DNA of 44,286 nucleotides from Paludibacteraceae bacterium (GTDB lineage Bacteria > Bacteroidota > Bacteroidia > Bacteroidales > Paludibacteraceae): positions 1 to 44,286 of the forward strand of contig JAFZPM010000038.1 of NCBI GenBank assembly GCA_017550335.1, given 5' to 3'. Positions 18,263 to 25,916 of this stretch are shown here, one piece after another (position 1 is the first letter of the stretch; every line of letters begins with the position of its first letter). The translations under genes were made by a program, and so were the position numbers. The notes beneath the pieces are model-generated. The model made no database searches. It saw only the letters and a program-made list of their open reading frames with translations, and was not told the DNA's origin.

Positions 18263-19135
18263 ATGGAGGATAATAATCAGAAACAGAGGGCTATTGCAAT
18301 GGTTGTGACCATCGTGTTGCATCTGTTGCTGCTATTGCTGATGTTCAATATTTACCTTGAGCATAGAATCCCTGATACGGAGGAGGGCTTGGAGGTGGCT
18401 TTGGGTTTGGAGTCCCTGACTTCGGGCGCCGATGTGGCGGATGCCGCTCCTGCTCCTGCCGAGGCCGCTCAACCTGTTCCTTCGCCTCAGACGCCTACTC
18501 CCGCCAATGAGTCGTACCAGACGCAGGACATCGAGGAGTCTCTGGATATGCCTGATAAGAAGCCTAAGAAGACGGAAGAGCAACTGCGCAAGGAGCGTGA
18601 GGAGCGCGAGAAACGTGTCGCTGAGGAGAAACGCAGGCAGGAGGAGGCTCGCAAGTTGGCTGAGGAGAAACGCAAACAGGATAGCATCAGGAACGCTATC
18701 GCCCAGAAGACAAAGGGTTTGAAGGGATTCGGCGCCGGCGGTAACGGCACGGACGCTAACTCGAATGGCATGGGTGACGGCTCCGGCAGCGGTACGAAGG
18801 GTAACCCGTTCGGCCGTGATGGCTCCACTTCCACCAATGGTGCTGCTAATTCCGGCAGCAACCTCTCTTGGAGCTTGGGCGGCCGCTCGATTAAGGGCTC
18901 TCTTGTCCGTCCGAATTATTCCTCTCAGGAGGAAGGCACGGTGGTCGTCAGCATCAAGGTGGATAAGAACGGCAATGTGGTGAATACCAGCATTGGCAAG
19001 GGTACGAACACTTCCGACCCCGCTTTGTTGCGGGAGGCCCAGTCGGCCGCGAAGAAGACGAAGTTCTCCCCTCGTACGGATGGCAGTGATAACGACCAGT
19101 TCGGTACGATTACGTATAAATTTATTTTGAATTAG
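18263..19135 (+). CDS. tonB: TonB-family energy transducer with a TolA-like coiled coil
   Basis: A 290-residue protein from the ATG at 18263. One transmembrane helix (about 10-32) contains His20, four residues after Thr16, matching the S16xxxH20 positions of E. coli TonB. A Pro/Ala-rich stretch follows (60-85), then a charged coiled coil (about 105-150, Lys/Glu/Arg-rich with EEKRRQEEARKLAEEKR), a Gly/Asn/Ser-rich linker (155-205) and a C-terminal TonB domain (about 215-290: GTVVVSIKVDKNGNV, AAKKTKFSP). The coiled coil and Gly-rich linker resemble TolA, so it could serve either outer-membrane receptor energisation or a Tol-like envelope role. It forms an operon with exbB and exbD. Confidence 0.88.
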   Translation: MEDNNQKQRAIAMVVTIVLHLLLLLLMFNIYLEHRIPDTEEGLEVALGLESLTSGADVADAAPAPAEAAQPVPSPQTPTPANESYQTQDIEESLDMPDKKPKKTEEQLRKEREEREKRVAEEKRRQEEARKLAEEKRKQDSIRNAIAQKTKGLKGFGAGGNGTDANSNGMGDGSGSGTKGNPFGRDGSTSTNGAANSGSNLSWSLGGRSIKGSLVRPNYSSQEEGTVVVSIKVDKNGNVVNTSIGKGTNTSDPALLREAQSAAKKTKFSPRTDGSDNDQFGTITYKFILN

Positions 19136-19140
19136 GATAT

Positions 19141-19686
19141 ATGAATGCATTTGTGTTTTTGGCGGATGGTTTCGAGGAGACTGAGGCTATCGCTCCAATT
19201 GACGTCATGCGTAGGGCTGGCTTCAATGTGACAACGGTTTCCATCATGGGAAGGAAACAGGTGAAGGGTTCCCATGGCATCAACGTCGAGGCGGATGCAT
19301 TGTTCGAGCAGACGGACTTCTCCGCAGCGGGTATGTTGGTCCTTCCTGGCGGAATGCCTGGCACCAAGAATCTGGCCGCGCACGAGGGTTTGGCTAAACT
19401 GCTCACCGCCGCCGCTGGCAAGGATGTGATCTTGGGCGCTATTTGTGCTGCTCCGTCCGTCTATGGAGGCTTGGGCTTGCTGAAGGGCGAGAAGGCTACG
19501 TGCTACCCGGGCTTCGAGGAATACCTGACGGGTGCGGAGGTGAAGAAGGAGCCGGTTGTGGTCTCTAACCAATTCGTCACCAGCCGTGGTGCGGGTACCG
19601 CTATGCGCTTCGGACTCGCCTTGGTCGCTAAGGTGAAGGGACAATCCTTCGCGGACGAGTTGGCGGCTGCGATGGAGTTTAAATGA
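19141..19686 (+). CDS. DJ-1/PfpI (ThiJ/YajL-like) family protein
   Basis: A 181-residue cytosolic protein with the flavodoxin-like DJ-1 fold: FLADGFEETEA with the conserved Glu, LVLPGGMPGTKNL, and GAICAAPSV with the nucleophilic-elbow Cys. The C-terminal VTSRGAGTAMRFGLALV is typical of the YajL/DJ-1 subgroup. Family members act in carbonyl/oxidative stress, proposed as deglycase or chaperone. It starts 5 bases after tonB and probably shares its transcript. Confidence 0.9.
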   Translation: MNAFVFLADGFEETEAIAPIDVMRRAGFNVTTVSIMGRKQVKGSHGINVEADALFEQTDFSAAGMLVLPGGMPGTKNLAAHEGLAKLLTAAAGKDVILGAICAAPSVYGGLGLLKGEKATCYPGFEEYLTGAEVKKEPVVVSNQFVTSRGAGTAMRFGLALVAKVKGQSFADELAAAMEFK

Positions 19687-19721
19687 ATCTAATTTTATGT
19701 TTAACTTAATATAGTATTGTT

Positions 19722-20300
19722 ATGAAAAGTAAATTGTTAATGCTTTTGCTTGCTGGTTTCTCTATGGTTATGTTGCCAGCATGCGGAAATGATGATGACG
19801 ATGAGGATGTGAAGGATGACGTGAAGAACGAACAGAAGGATGATCAGAAAGACGATCAGAAGGATGATCAGAATAATGAGGGACAGGATGAAGGAAACAC
19901 TTCTGAGGATGGATATGATTTCTCTTCTCTCGCAGGAACGTATTATGGAGGCCTTGTGATGGTTGCTGACGGTTCTTCTGTGGCTGACACGGTCGGTGTT
20001 ATCGTTGGTGCTACTAAGAAGGGTACCATCGATTTGGCTTTGGAGCCAATCGTGATTTCAAATATTCCGATTGATAATCTGTCGTTCCCTCAGTTGCCAT
20101 GCGCACACGATGAGGCTACGGGTGTTAGCTCGTTCTCCGCAACAGGTTTGGCGGTTGCCTTGGTAGGTGGCGCGGTTAATGCGACAGTGGATGTGAACGA
20201 AGGCCAGTTCAATGGTAACGGAGGTCTCGAATTCATTGTGGTTGTGACGGCTAGTCCAATGCCTCCGATGTCGATGAAATTCACTGGAAAAAAGGAATAA
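19722..20300 (+). CDS. Surface-type lipoprotein with acidic linker, calycin-like
   Basis: A 192-residue lipoprotein. The lipobox is LPAC with Cys21, followed at once by GNDDDDED, which fits the acidic export signal that sends Bacteroidota lipoproteins to the cell surface. A tandem KDDQ linker (about 36-50) is encoded by 12-base repeats at 19833-19868. The mature domain (about 65-192) is rich in beta-strand residues, starting with DFSSLAGTYYGGL, resembling calycin-like lipoproteins of Bacteroides. Ligand unknown. It ends just before a hairpin terminator. Confidence 0.65.
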   Translation: MKSKLLMLLLAGFSMVMLPACGNDDDDEDVKDDVKNEQKDDQKDDQKDDQNNEGQDEGNTSEDGYDFSSLAGTYYGGLVMVADGSSVADTVGVIVGATKKGTIDLALEPIVISNIPIDNLSFPQLPCAHDEATGVSSFSATGLAVALVGGAVNATVDVNEGQFNGNGGLEFIVVVTASPMPPMSMKFTGKKE

Positions 20301-20329
20301 TCGGTTAAGCTAGTGTATGCTAAATGGGG

Positions 20330-20357
20330 AAGCGGCTCAGGTTTGGGCCGCTTTTCT
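20330..20357. terminator. Rho-independent terminator between convergent genes
   Basis: AAGCGGC (20330-20336) pairs with GCCGCTT (20347-20353) across a 10-base loop, followed by T-rich sequence. It lies between the lipoprotein gene (plus) and rnhB (minus), so it may stop transcription in both directions. Confidence 0.8.
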
Positions 20358-20361
20358 GTTT

Positions 20362-20967
20362 TTAGTCTTTGAATTCCAACTTTAATTGCGGGTCGATGAG
20401 TGTGAAGCTCATGCGGTGGTGTTCGGTCGGACCGAACTGCTCGATGGCCTGCCTGTGCGCCTTGGTGGGGTACCCTTTGTTCTTCTTCCATTGGTAGGCC
20501 GGGTAATCCTCGGCTATTTTGTTCATGTAGTCGTCACGGTAGGTCTTGGCTAGGATCGAGGCGGCCGCGATGGACATGTACTTGCCATCCCCTTTCACTA
20601 CGCATTGGTGCTTGATGCCCTCGTAGGGTCTGAACCGGTTACCGTCTATGATGAGATGCTCCGGCCTGACCTTCAACTGATCTACCGCTCTGTGCATGGC
20701 GAGGAAGGAGGCGTTCAGAATGTTTATTTTATCAATTTCCTTTGCGGATACGATGCCTACAGCCCACGCCACCGCCTGTTCCTCGATGATGGGGCGCAGG
20801 GCGTAGCGTTGCTTCTCAGTGAGTTGTTTGGAGTCGTTCAGCAGGTCGTTCTGGAAATCGGGTGGTAGGATGACAGCCGCCGCGAATACGGGTCCAGCCA
20901 AGCATCCTCTTCCTGCCTCGTCGCATCCGGCCTCCATGACGTTCTCTTTCAGAAAGGGCAGTAGCAT
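20362..20967 (-). CDS. rnhB: Ribonuclease HII
   Basis: A 201-residue enzyme that removes RNA from RNA/DNA hybrids and single ribonucleotides from DNA. The N-terminal [13 protein letters not shown] carries the first catalytic Asp-Glu, IIDGNRF the next acidic position, and the C-terminal [13 protein letters not shown] the conserved Gly-Tyr-Pro-Thr. Its ATG is one base after the recN stop, so it ends the minus-strand operon. Confidence 0.95.
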   Translation of the reverse strand: MLLPFLKENVMEAGCDEAGRGCLAGPVFAAAVILPPDFQNDLLNDSKQLTEKQRYALRPIIEEQAVAWAVGIVSAKEIDKINILNASFLAMHRAVDQLKVRPEHLIIDGNRFRPYEGIKHQCVVKGDGKYMSIAAASILAKTYRDDYMNKIAEDYPAYQWKKNKGYPTKAHRQAIEQFGPTEHHRMSFTLIDPQLKLEFKD

Positions 20968-20968
20968 A

Positions 20969-22627
20969 TCACGATTGTTTTAGTAGTTCCTTGGCGTTCT
21001 GGATGGCTGCGTCCGACAGAGCGGATCCGCTGAGCATTTGGGCGATCTCCGTGACCCTCTCGGCTTCGTTCAGGCGCTTGATGCGCGAGTGGGTGGTCGT
21101 CTCGTCGTCTTCCTTGTAGACCTTGTAATGGGTGGCTCCTTTGGAGGCGATCTGAGGAAGGTGCGTGATGCTGATGACCTGCATCTTCTCGCCCATGGAC
21201 TGCATGAGTGCGCCCATCTTGTCTGCTACTTCTCCTGATACGCCAGTGTCTATCTCGTCCATGATGACCGTCGGTAGTTCCTCTGTCCGGCAGAGGATGG
21301 ATTTGAGGGCGAGCATGATGCGTGATAGCTCACCTCCTGAGGCGACGTTGGCGATCGGTTGCAGCGTGGCGTTCTTGTTGGCCGCGAAGAAGAAGCGTAC
21401 CGAGTCTTTCCCTGTTGCATCTAGTTGCGCCAAAGGCTCTATCCGCACTTCCAGTTTGGCGTTAGGCATTCCTAGTCCATGAAGTATGTTTTCAACGGAT
21501 TCCTCCAATCGTGTTTTCGCCTCTTGGCGTTTCAGGCTGATCGCTTTGGCCATGGCCTCCAATTGTTCTTCCAATTGAGCGATTTCCTTCTCCATGAGTT
21601 CCGTCGTCTCTTCCGAGTTGTCCATCTCCGCTATTTGTTGCTCGAAGGACGCTTGTATCTCCAGCAGTGCCTGTAGCGACTCCGCATGGTGTTTCTTCTC
21701 AAGTGTGTAGATGAGGTCCAGACGTTGGCTGACCTGCTCCAGTCTTTGCGGGTCCACGTTCACGTCCGCCAGTTTCTGCTCAATCTCACGTGACAAGTCT
21801 TTCAGTTCGATGAGGCAACTTTCCGCCCGTCCTTGTATCTCGGTGAAGGCTTCGGAGAATTGCGCGATGGATGACAAGGAGGAGGTTACTTCCTTCAGGG
21901 AGGAACAGATATCCTCTTCCTTGCCGGAGAGTAGCCAGGAGGCTTTGGATAACGCCTCCTTCATCTCTGTGGTGTGCGAGAGGACGTTGATCTCTTCCTC
22001 CAACTCCTCTTGCTCGTTCGCGGAGAATCCCGCATCGTGTAGTTGCTTCAGTTGGAACTCCAGGTAGTCCCTGTTGGCGTTCCTTTCCTCCAAGGAGGTT
22101 CGTAGGTCCTTCAGACTCTTCTTCTTGGCGGCGTATTGTCCGTAGAACGTGCTGTATGCCGCGATGTTCTCTTTCAGGTTGGAGAAGGCGTCCAGCACGT
22201 GCAGTTGGAAGGCGTCCTCGTTCAGGAGGAGCGTTTCATGCTGGGAGTGTATGTCGATGATCCGGGAAGTGATTTCCTTTAGTGTGGTGAGAGCCACCGG
22301 TGTGTCGTTGATGAAGGCGCGGGATTTGCCGTTAGGGGCGATTTCCCTGCGGATGATACATGTCTCCTCGTAGTCCAGGTCATTCTCTTCGAAAAAGGGT
22401 TGTAATGCGTATGCGGAAAGGTCGAATTCGGCTTCCACCACGCATTTCTTTTCTGTGTCCTTGAGTGTTTTGGTATCCGCTCTTTGCCCTTGTATGAGGC
22501 CTAGCGCCCCCAACAAAATGGATTTTCCTGATCCGGTCTCACCCGTGATGACGGAGAATCCTTTGTTCCATTGCACATCCGTCTTCTCGATCAGTGCGTA
22601 ATTCTCTACAGATAGGGATTTAAGCAT
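20969..22627 (-). CDS. recN: DNA repair protein RecN
   Basis: A 552-residue SMC-like ATPase acting at double-strand breaks. The Walker A is GETGSGKS near residue 30. Long coiled coils span about 160-360 (many Glu/Lys/Gln heptads), and the C-terminal half has the ABC signature region [15 protein letters not shown] and Walker B-like [14 protein letters not shown]. Length and order match RecN. It lies between the DUF4835 gene and rnhB, with 12- and 1-base gaps. Confidence 0.95.
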   Translation of the reverse strand: MLKSLSVENYALIEKTDVQWNKGFSVITGETGSGKSILLGALGLIQGQRADTKTLKDTEKKCVVEAEFDLSAYALQPFFEENDLDYEETCIIRREIAPNGKSRAFINDTPVALTTLKEITSRIIDIHSQHETLLLNEDAFQLHVLDAFSNLKENIAAYSTFYGQYAAKKKSLKDLRTSLEERNANRDYLEFQLKQLHDAGFSANEQEELEEEINVLSHTTEMKEALSKASWLLSGKEEDICSSLKEVTSSLSSIAQFSEAFTEIQGRAESCLIELKDLSREIEQKLADVNVDPQRLEQVSQRLDLIYTLEKKHHAESLQALLEIQASFEQQIAEMDNSEETTELMEKEIAQLEEQLEAMAKAISLKRQEAKTRLEESVENILHGLGMPNAKLEVRIEPLAQLDATGKDSVRFFFAANKNATLQPIANVASGGELSRIMLALKSILCRTEELPTVIMDEIDTGVSGEVADKMGALMQSMGEKMQVISITHLPQIASKGATHYKVYKEDDETTTHSRIKRLNEAERVTEIAQMLSGSALSDAAIQNAKELLKQS

Positions 22628-22639
22628 GGTTGGAAAGGG

Positions 22640-23560
22640 TTAGTTCAGCAACTCTTGGAATTTGTTGCTCTGTGTCGGCAATATGCTCTGGAGAACCTCG
22701 TATAGGTCTTTTTTCTCTTTCGCGGTGGCTGGTTTGAACATGTCGAGCAGTTCATTCATCTTAGACTCCACGAAGAGTTGTAGTGCGATGGAGTAGGGTA
22801 CCGCCCTGTTCATCTCCTTGAGGTAGGGCAGGTTGTTGTAGATGTTAGTCCTTCCCTTCTCCACGCTGTTCACCATCTCGTCCAGACCGAATCTGTGGTA
22901 CTCGTAGATGATGTCACGTAATTTCTTCAGGCGCTCGTCCTGGTAGTTGCTTACGATCGCATAGCGGTTCCTATCGCTGTCGAATGCTTTCCATCCGATG
23001 TCGTCGGAGCTTTGGGCGAGGGAAACGATCAACTCGGCCTTCTCGAAATAGCGGCTTCCTCCGTAGCGGCTGAAGGAGTCGAAGTGGATGCCCAGTATGA
23101 TGTTCATGTAGAAGGCTATGGTGGAGAGCAGGTTGTTTTCGTAGACGTTCTCGTCGAACTCCAGTTTTTGGTACTGGGTGTAGTTGAACGTGAAGTTGTT
23201 GTCCTGGAAGTTGAACAAGGTGGTCGTGTAGCCTGAATTATAGACCGGTCGGCTTGCTTGCACCTGTAGTTTCCCCATGTAGTTCTCTCCGGCTGCTTTT
23301 TCCAGGATGAGTACGAAGTTGCATTCGATGCGTTCCTCCTCCGTGAAGGTCGCGTCCGTCCACCTTCTGGAGTTGATGAATTCCGTCAGGGCTTGGGTCA
23401 TCTCATCGTATATCTCCCTGTTCGTGCTTGTTCCTCCGATTTGTTCCGCATTGACTCTGACGTAAGCCTTGACATCCTGCGCTTGGCAGGCGAAGGCGCA
23501 CGATAGCGTGAGCAATATGTAGAGCATCCACCCTTTTATAGTCATTTTTTTCATACTCAT
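22640..23560 (-). CDS. DUF4835 family protein, PorD-like T9SS component
   Basis: A 306-residue secreted protein. The signal peptide ends near CQAQDVKAYV. The mature part has VRVNAEQI near its start, NSRRWTDATF, NNFTFNYTQY and YGGSRYFEKAE, which match DUF4835, a Bacteroidota family now often annotated as the type IX secretion protein PorD. From memory, the gene commonly lies between coaBC and recN, as here. Its ATG overlaps the coaBC stop by 4 bases; a Met two codons later is an alternative start. The presence of a T9SS part fits the giant repeat protein at 1-9963. Confidence 0.75.
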   Translation of the reverse strand: MSMKKMTIKGWMLYILLTLSCAFACQAQDVKAYVRVNAEQIGGTSTNREIYDEMTQALTEFINSRRWTDATFTEEERIECNFVLILEKAAGENYMGKLQVQASRPVYNSGYTTTLFNFQDNNFTFNYTQYQKLEFDENVYENNLLSTIAFYMNIILGIHFDSFSRYGGSRYFEKAELIVSLAQSSDDIGWKAFDSDRNRYAIVSNYQDERLKKLRDIIYEYHRFGLDEMVNSVEKGRTNIYNNLPYLKEMNRAVPYSIALQLFVESKMNELLDMFKPATAKEKKDLYEVLQSILPTQSNKFQELLN

Positions 23561-24762
23561 ATCTTGTTCATTAGCGACAGTGCGTGGTCGATGATATCCT
23601 TTGCGACCTCCTTCTTCGGTTTTAGGTCGTAGGCGGATTTTTCTCCGTTCCTGTCGAATATGGTTATTTTGTTCGTGTCATGCTGGAAGCAGGCGTTCTT
23701 GTCGTTCAAGGAGTTCATCACGATGAAATCCAAGTTCTTGCGTTCGCATTTGCCCACCGCGTTCGTCTCCTCGTTGTCCGTCTCCAAGGCGAATCCGATC
23801 ATCATTTGACCTTTTCGTTTCATCTTGCCCAATGCGGCGGCGATGTCTTGGGTAGGGACGAGGTCCAGCTGCATGGCGCCCCTCTTCTCCCGTTTGATCT
23901 TATGGTCTTCCTTGGTGGCAGGGGTGTAATCCGCCACGGCGGCGCATAGGATTTCGATGTCCGCGCTCTCCGCTGCTTTCACGGCGGCTTCGTACATCTC
24001 TTGGGCGGACTCCACCGATATGCGATGGATGTTCGGATGCTTAGGTGAGAGGGAGACCGGACCCGAAATGAGAGTCACTTCCGCACCTCTTGCCGCACAT
24101 TCCTCTGCGAGCGCATAGCCCATTTTGCCGGATGAGTAGTTGCCTATAAAACGGACTGGGTCTATCTTTTCGTATGTCGGGCCTGCTGTGATCATCACTT
24201 TTTTGTCGGATAGGTCTTGCCCTTTGCTGAAGTAATCGTTCAAGTATTTCGCGATGGTTTCAGGCTCCGCCATTCTCCCCTTCCCCGAGAGCCCGCTGGC
24301 GAGGAATCCCTCCTCCGCGTCGATGATGAAGTTGCCTCTCTCCTTGAGCAGTGCGATATTCTTTTGCACGGCGGGGTGGGCGTACATGTCCAGGTCCATG
24401 GCAGGTGCGATGAAGACCGGGCATTTGGCGGAGAGGTAGGTGGTGAGGAGCAGATTGTCCGCGATGCCGTTCGCCATCTTGCCGATGGAGTTGGCGGTGG
24501 CGGGGGCGATGACGTAGGCGTCAGCCCAGAGCCCGAGCGACACATGGCTGTTCCATTCGCCGTTCTCAGGGTTGAAGAAGTCCACCATGATAGGGTTCTG
24601 TGAGAGTGTGGCCATGGTGAGCGGTGTGATGAACTGTTTTGCCAAGGGGGTCATGACCACCTTGACGTTGGCGCCCCTCTTCTTCAGTTCCCTTACCAAA
24701 GAGGCTGTTTTGTAGGCGGCGATCCCGCCCGTTACTCCGACTATGATGTTTTTTCCTTCCAT
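23557..24762 (-). CDS. coaBC: Bifunctional phosphopantothenoylcysteine decarboxylase / phosphopantothenate-cysteine ligase
   Basis: A 401-residue coenzyme A synthesis enzyme. Residues about 1-180 are the FMN-dependent CoaC domain (GVTGGIAAYK, WNSHVSLGLWAD, APATANSIGKMANGIADN). Residues about 185-401 are the CoaB ligase (ITAGPTYEKIDPVRFIGNYSSGKMG, IGFALET, and FIVMNSLNDKNACF). Two CoaC motifs deviate from the textbook ones: PAMDLDM in place of PxMNxxM, and LASG where LACG with the active Cys is usual. I believe these are seen in other Bacteroidota, so activity is still expected. It starts 23 bases after the wzz-like gene. Confidence 0.93.
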   Translation of the reverse strand: MEGKNIIVGVTGGIAAYKTASLVRELKKRGANVKVVMTPLAKQFITPLTMATLSQNPIMVDFFNPENGEWNSHVSLGLWADAYVIAPATANSIGKMANGIADNLLLTTYLSAKCPVFIAPAMDLDMYAHPAVQKNIALLKERGNFIIDAEEGFLASGLSGKGRMAEPETIAKYLNDYFSKGQDLSDKKVMITAGPTYEKIDPVRFIGNYSSGKMGYALAEECAARGAEVTLISGPVSLSPKHPNIHRISVESAQEMYEAAVKAAESADIEILCAAVADYTPATKEDHKIKREKRGAMQLDLVPTQDIAAALGKMKRKGQMMIGFALETDNEETNAVGKCERKNLDFIVMNSLNDKNACFQHDTNKITIFDRNGEKSAYDLKPKKEVAKDIIDHALSLMNKI

Positions 24763-24785
24763 GGTATACGTCAGTTATCAGTGTT

Positions 24786-25916
24786 TCACTCCTCCTCCGT
24801 ATTCATTTTCTCCTTCATGCTGGCGATGATGGAGAGGACGATGATAGCTAGACATGACAGAAAACCGCCTAGGAATCCACCAATGATGATGCCCTTCATT
24901 TTGCGCATTTTATCGTTTGAGAGAGGGTATCTAGGTTCATCGATCACTTGTATGAAAGGGGTCTCCTTCGCCAAATTCAGTTTGAGCACCTCGAGGTTCT
25001 TCAGCATCTCGGTATAGGTGTTGCTGAGTATTTGGATGTCTGTGTCGATCTTCCATTGTGTCACGGACATTAATTGTCCGTTGGCATTCCTGTTCGCGTC
25101 TGCGAATTTCGCGCGGCGTGTGAAACATTGATCCAGTTTATTCCGTACGGAATCAGCTTTCTCTTGGAATGTGTCTATGTTCTTCTTGGCGAGGGACGTC
25201 TTTGTGTCGACATAAAACTGTGATGCCTCCCGCAGGTGTGCGGCGGCGAATTCTTTCGCGAACCTCTCGTCGGTGTGGCTGAATGTGTAGATCATGAACG
25301 AGAGCTTCTTGTCTTTCCTAAATGCGGTTATGTTTGTTCTTAATAAATCCGCCGACATGAACTTTAGAATGCTGTCTTGGGCACGGGAGAAGGTCTCCCT
25401 CTCTTGCCCGTATGGGAAAGTCACGTCGCAGATTGATATGGCGTCCGGATTATTCTCTTTCTCTGTTTTTCCCTTGCATTTCGCCCTTACGCTATCGCAG
25501 ATCAGGGCATACTCGATGAATGTGATGGTGTCTCCCTCATATATTGTCGGGGAGAGTAGTGTCTTTTCAACCAGTGCGTGTGATTTAATGAGTTCAAGGA
25601 CGTTGTCTCCGGAGAATGCGTCCATGGATCCTCCTCCGAGGTTGAGCAGCGACGACAGACCGCTGATTCCTGTGCTTGTCGAGGTTGCTCCTCCGATGGT
25701 GAACGAGTACTCCGCTGTGTAACTCGTCTTCCTGTTGCAGGCGTAGATGAGTCCGATGATCCCTCCGATGATTCCTGCCGCCACGACAATCCATTTCTTG
25801 TTCCATATTGCCATGAAATATTTCTTGACAATGGAGACAATCTCCTTCAGGGACATTTTGCTCTCTTTCCCTTCTCCTTCGTTGAGGAGGTCCATTATGT
25901 CGTTTAACTCGCTCAT
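24786..25916 (-). CDS. Wzz-type polysaccharide chain-length determinant / co-polymerase
   Basis: A 376-residue inner-membrane protein. There are two transmembrane helices, about 43-63 (WIVVAAGIIGGIIGLIYA) and about 343-367 (GIIIGGFLGGFLSCLAIIV), with a large periplasmic coiled region between. The Pro-rich stretch EPRYPL ahead of the second helix is the Wzz signature. No tyrosine-kinase domain is attached. Such proteins set the length of O-antigen, capsule or exopolysaccharide chains. Its ATG overlaps the wza-like stop as TAATG, so the two are coupled. No glycosyltransferases are nearby. Confidence 0.85.
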   Translation of the reverse strand: MSELNDIMDLLNEGEGKESKMSLKEIVSIVKKYFMAIWNKKWIVVAAGIIGGIIGLIYACNRKTSYTAEYSFTIGGATSTSTGISGLSSLLNLGGGSMDAFSGDNVLELIKSHALVEKTLLSPTIYEGDTITFIEYALICDSVRAKCKGKTEKENNPDAISICDVTFPYGQERETFSRAQDSILKFMSADLLRTNITAFRKDKKLSFMIYTFSHTDERFAKEFAAAHLREASQFYVDTKTSLAKKNIDTFQEKADSVRNKLDQCFTRRAKFADANRNANGQLMSVTQWKIDTDIQILSNTYTEMLKNLEVLKLNLAKETPFIQVIDEPRYPLSNDKMRKMKGIIIGGFLGGFLSCLAIIVLSIIASMKEKMNTEEE

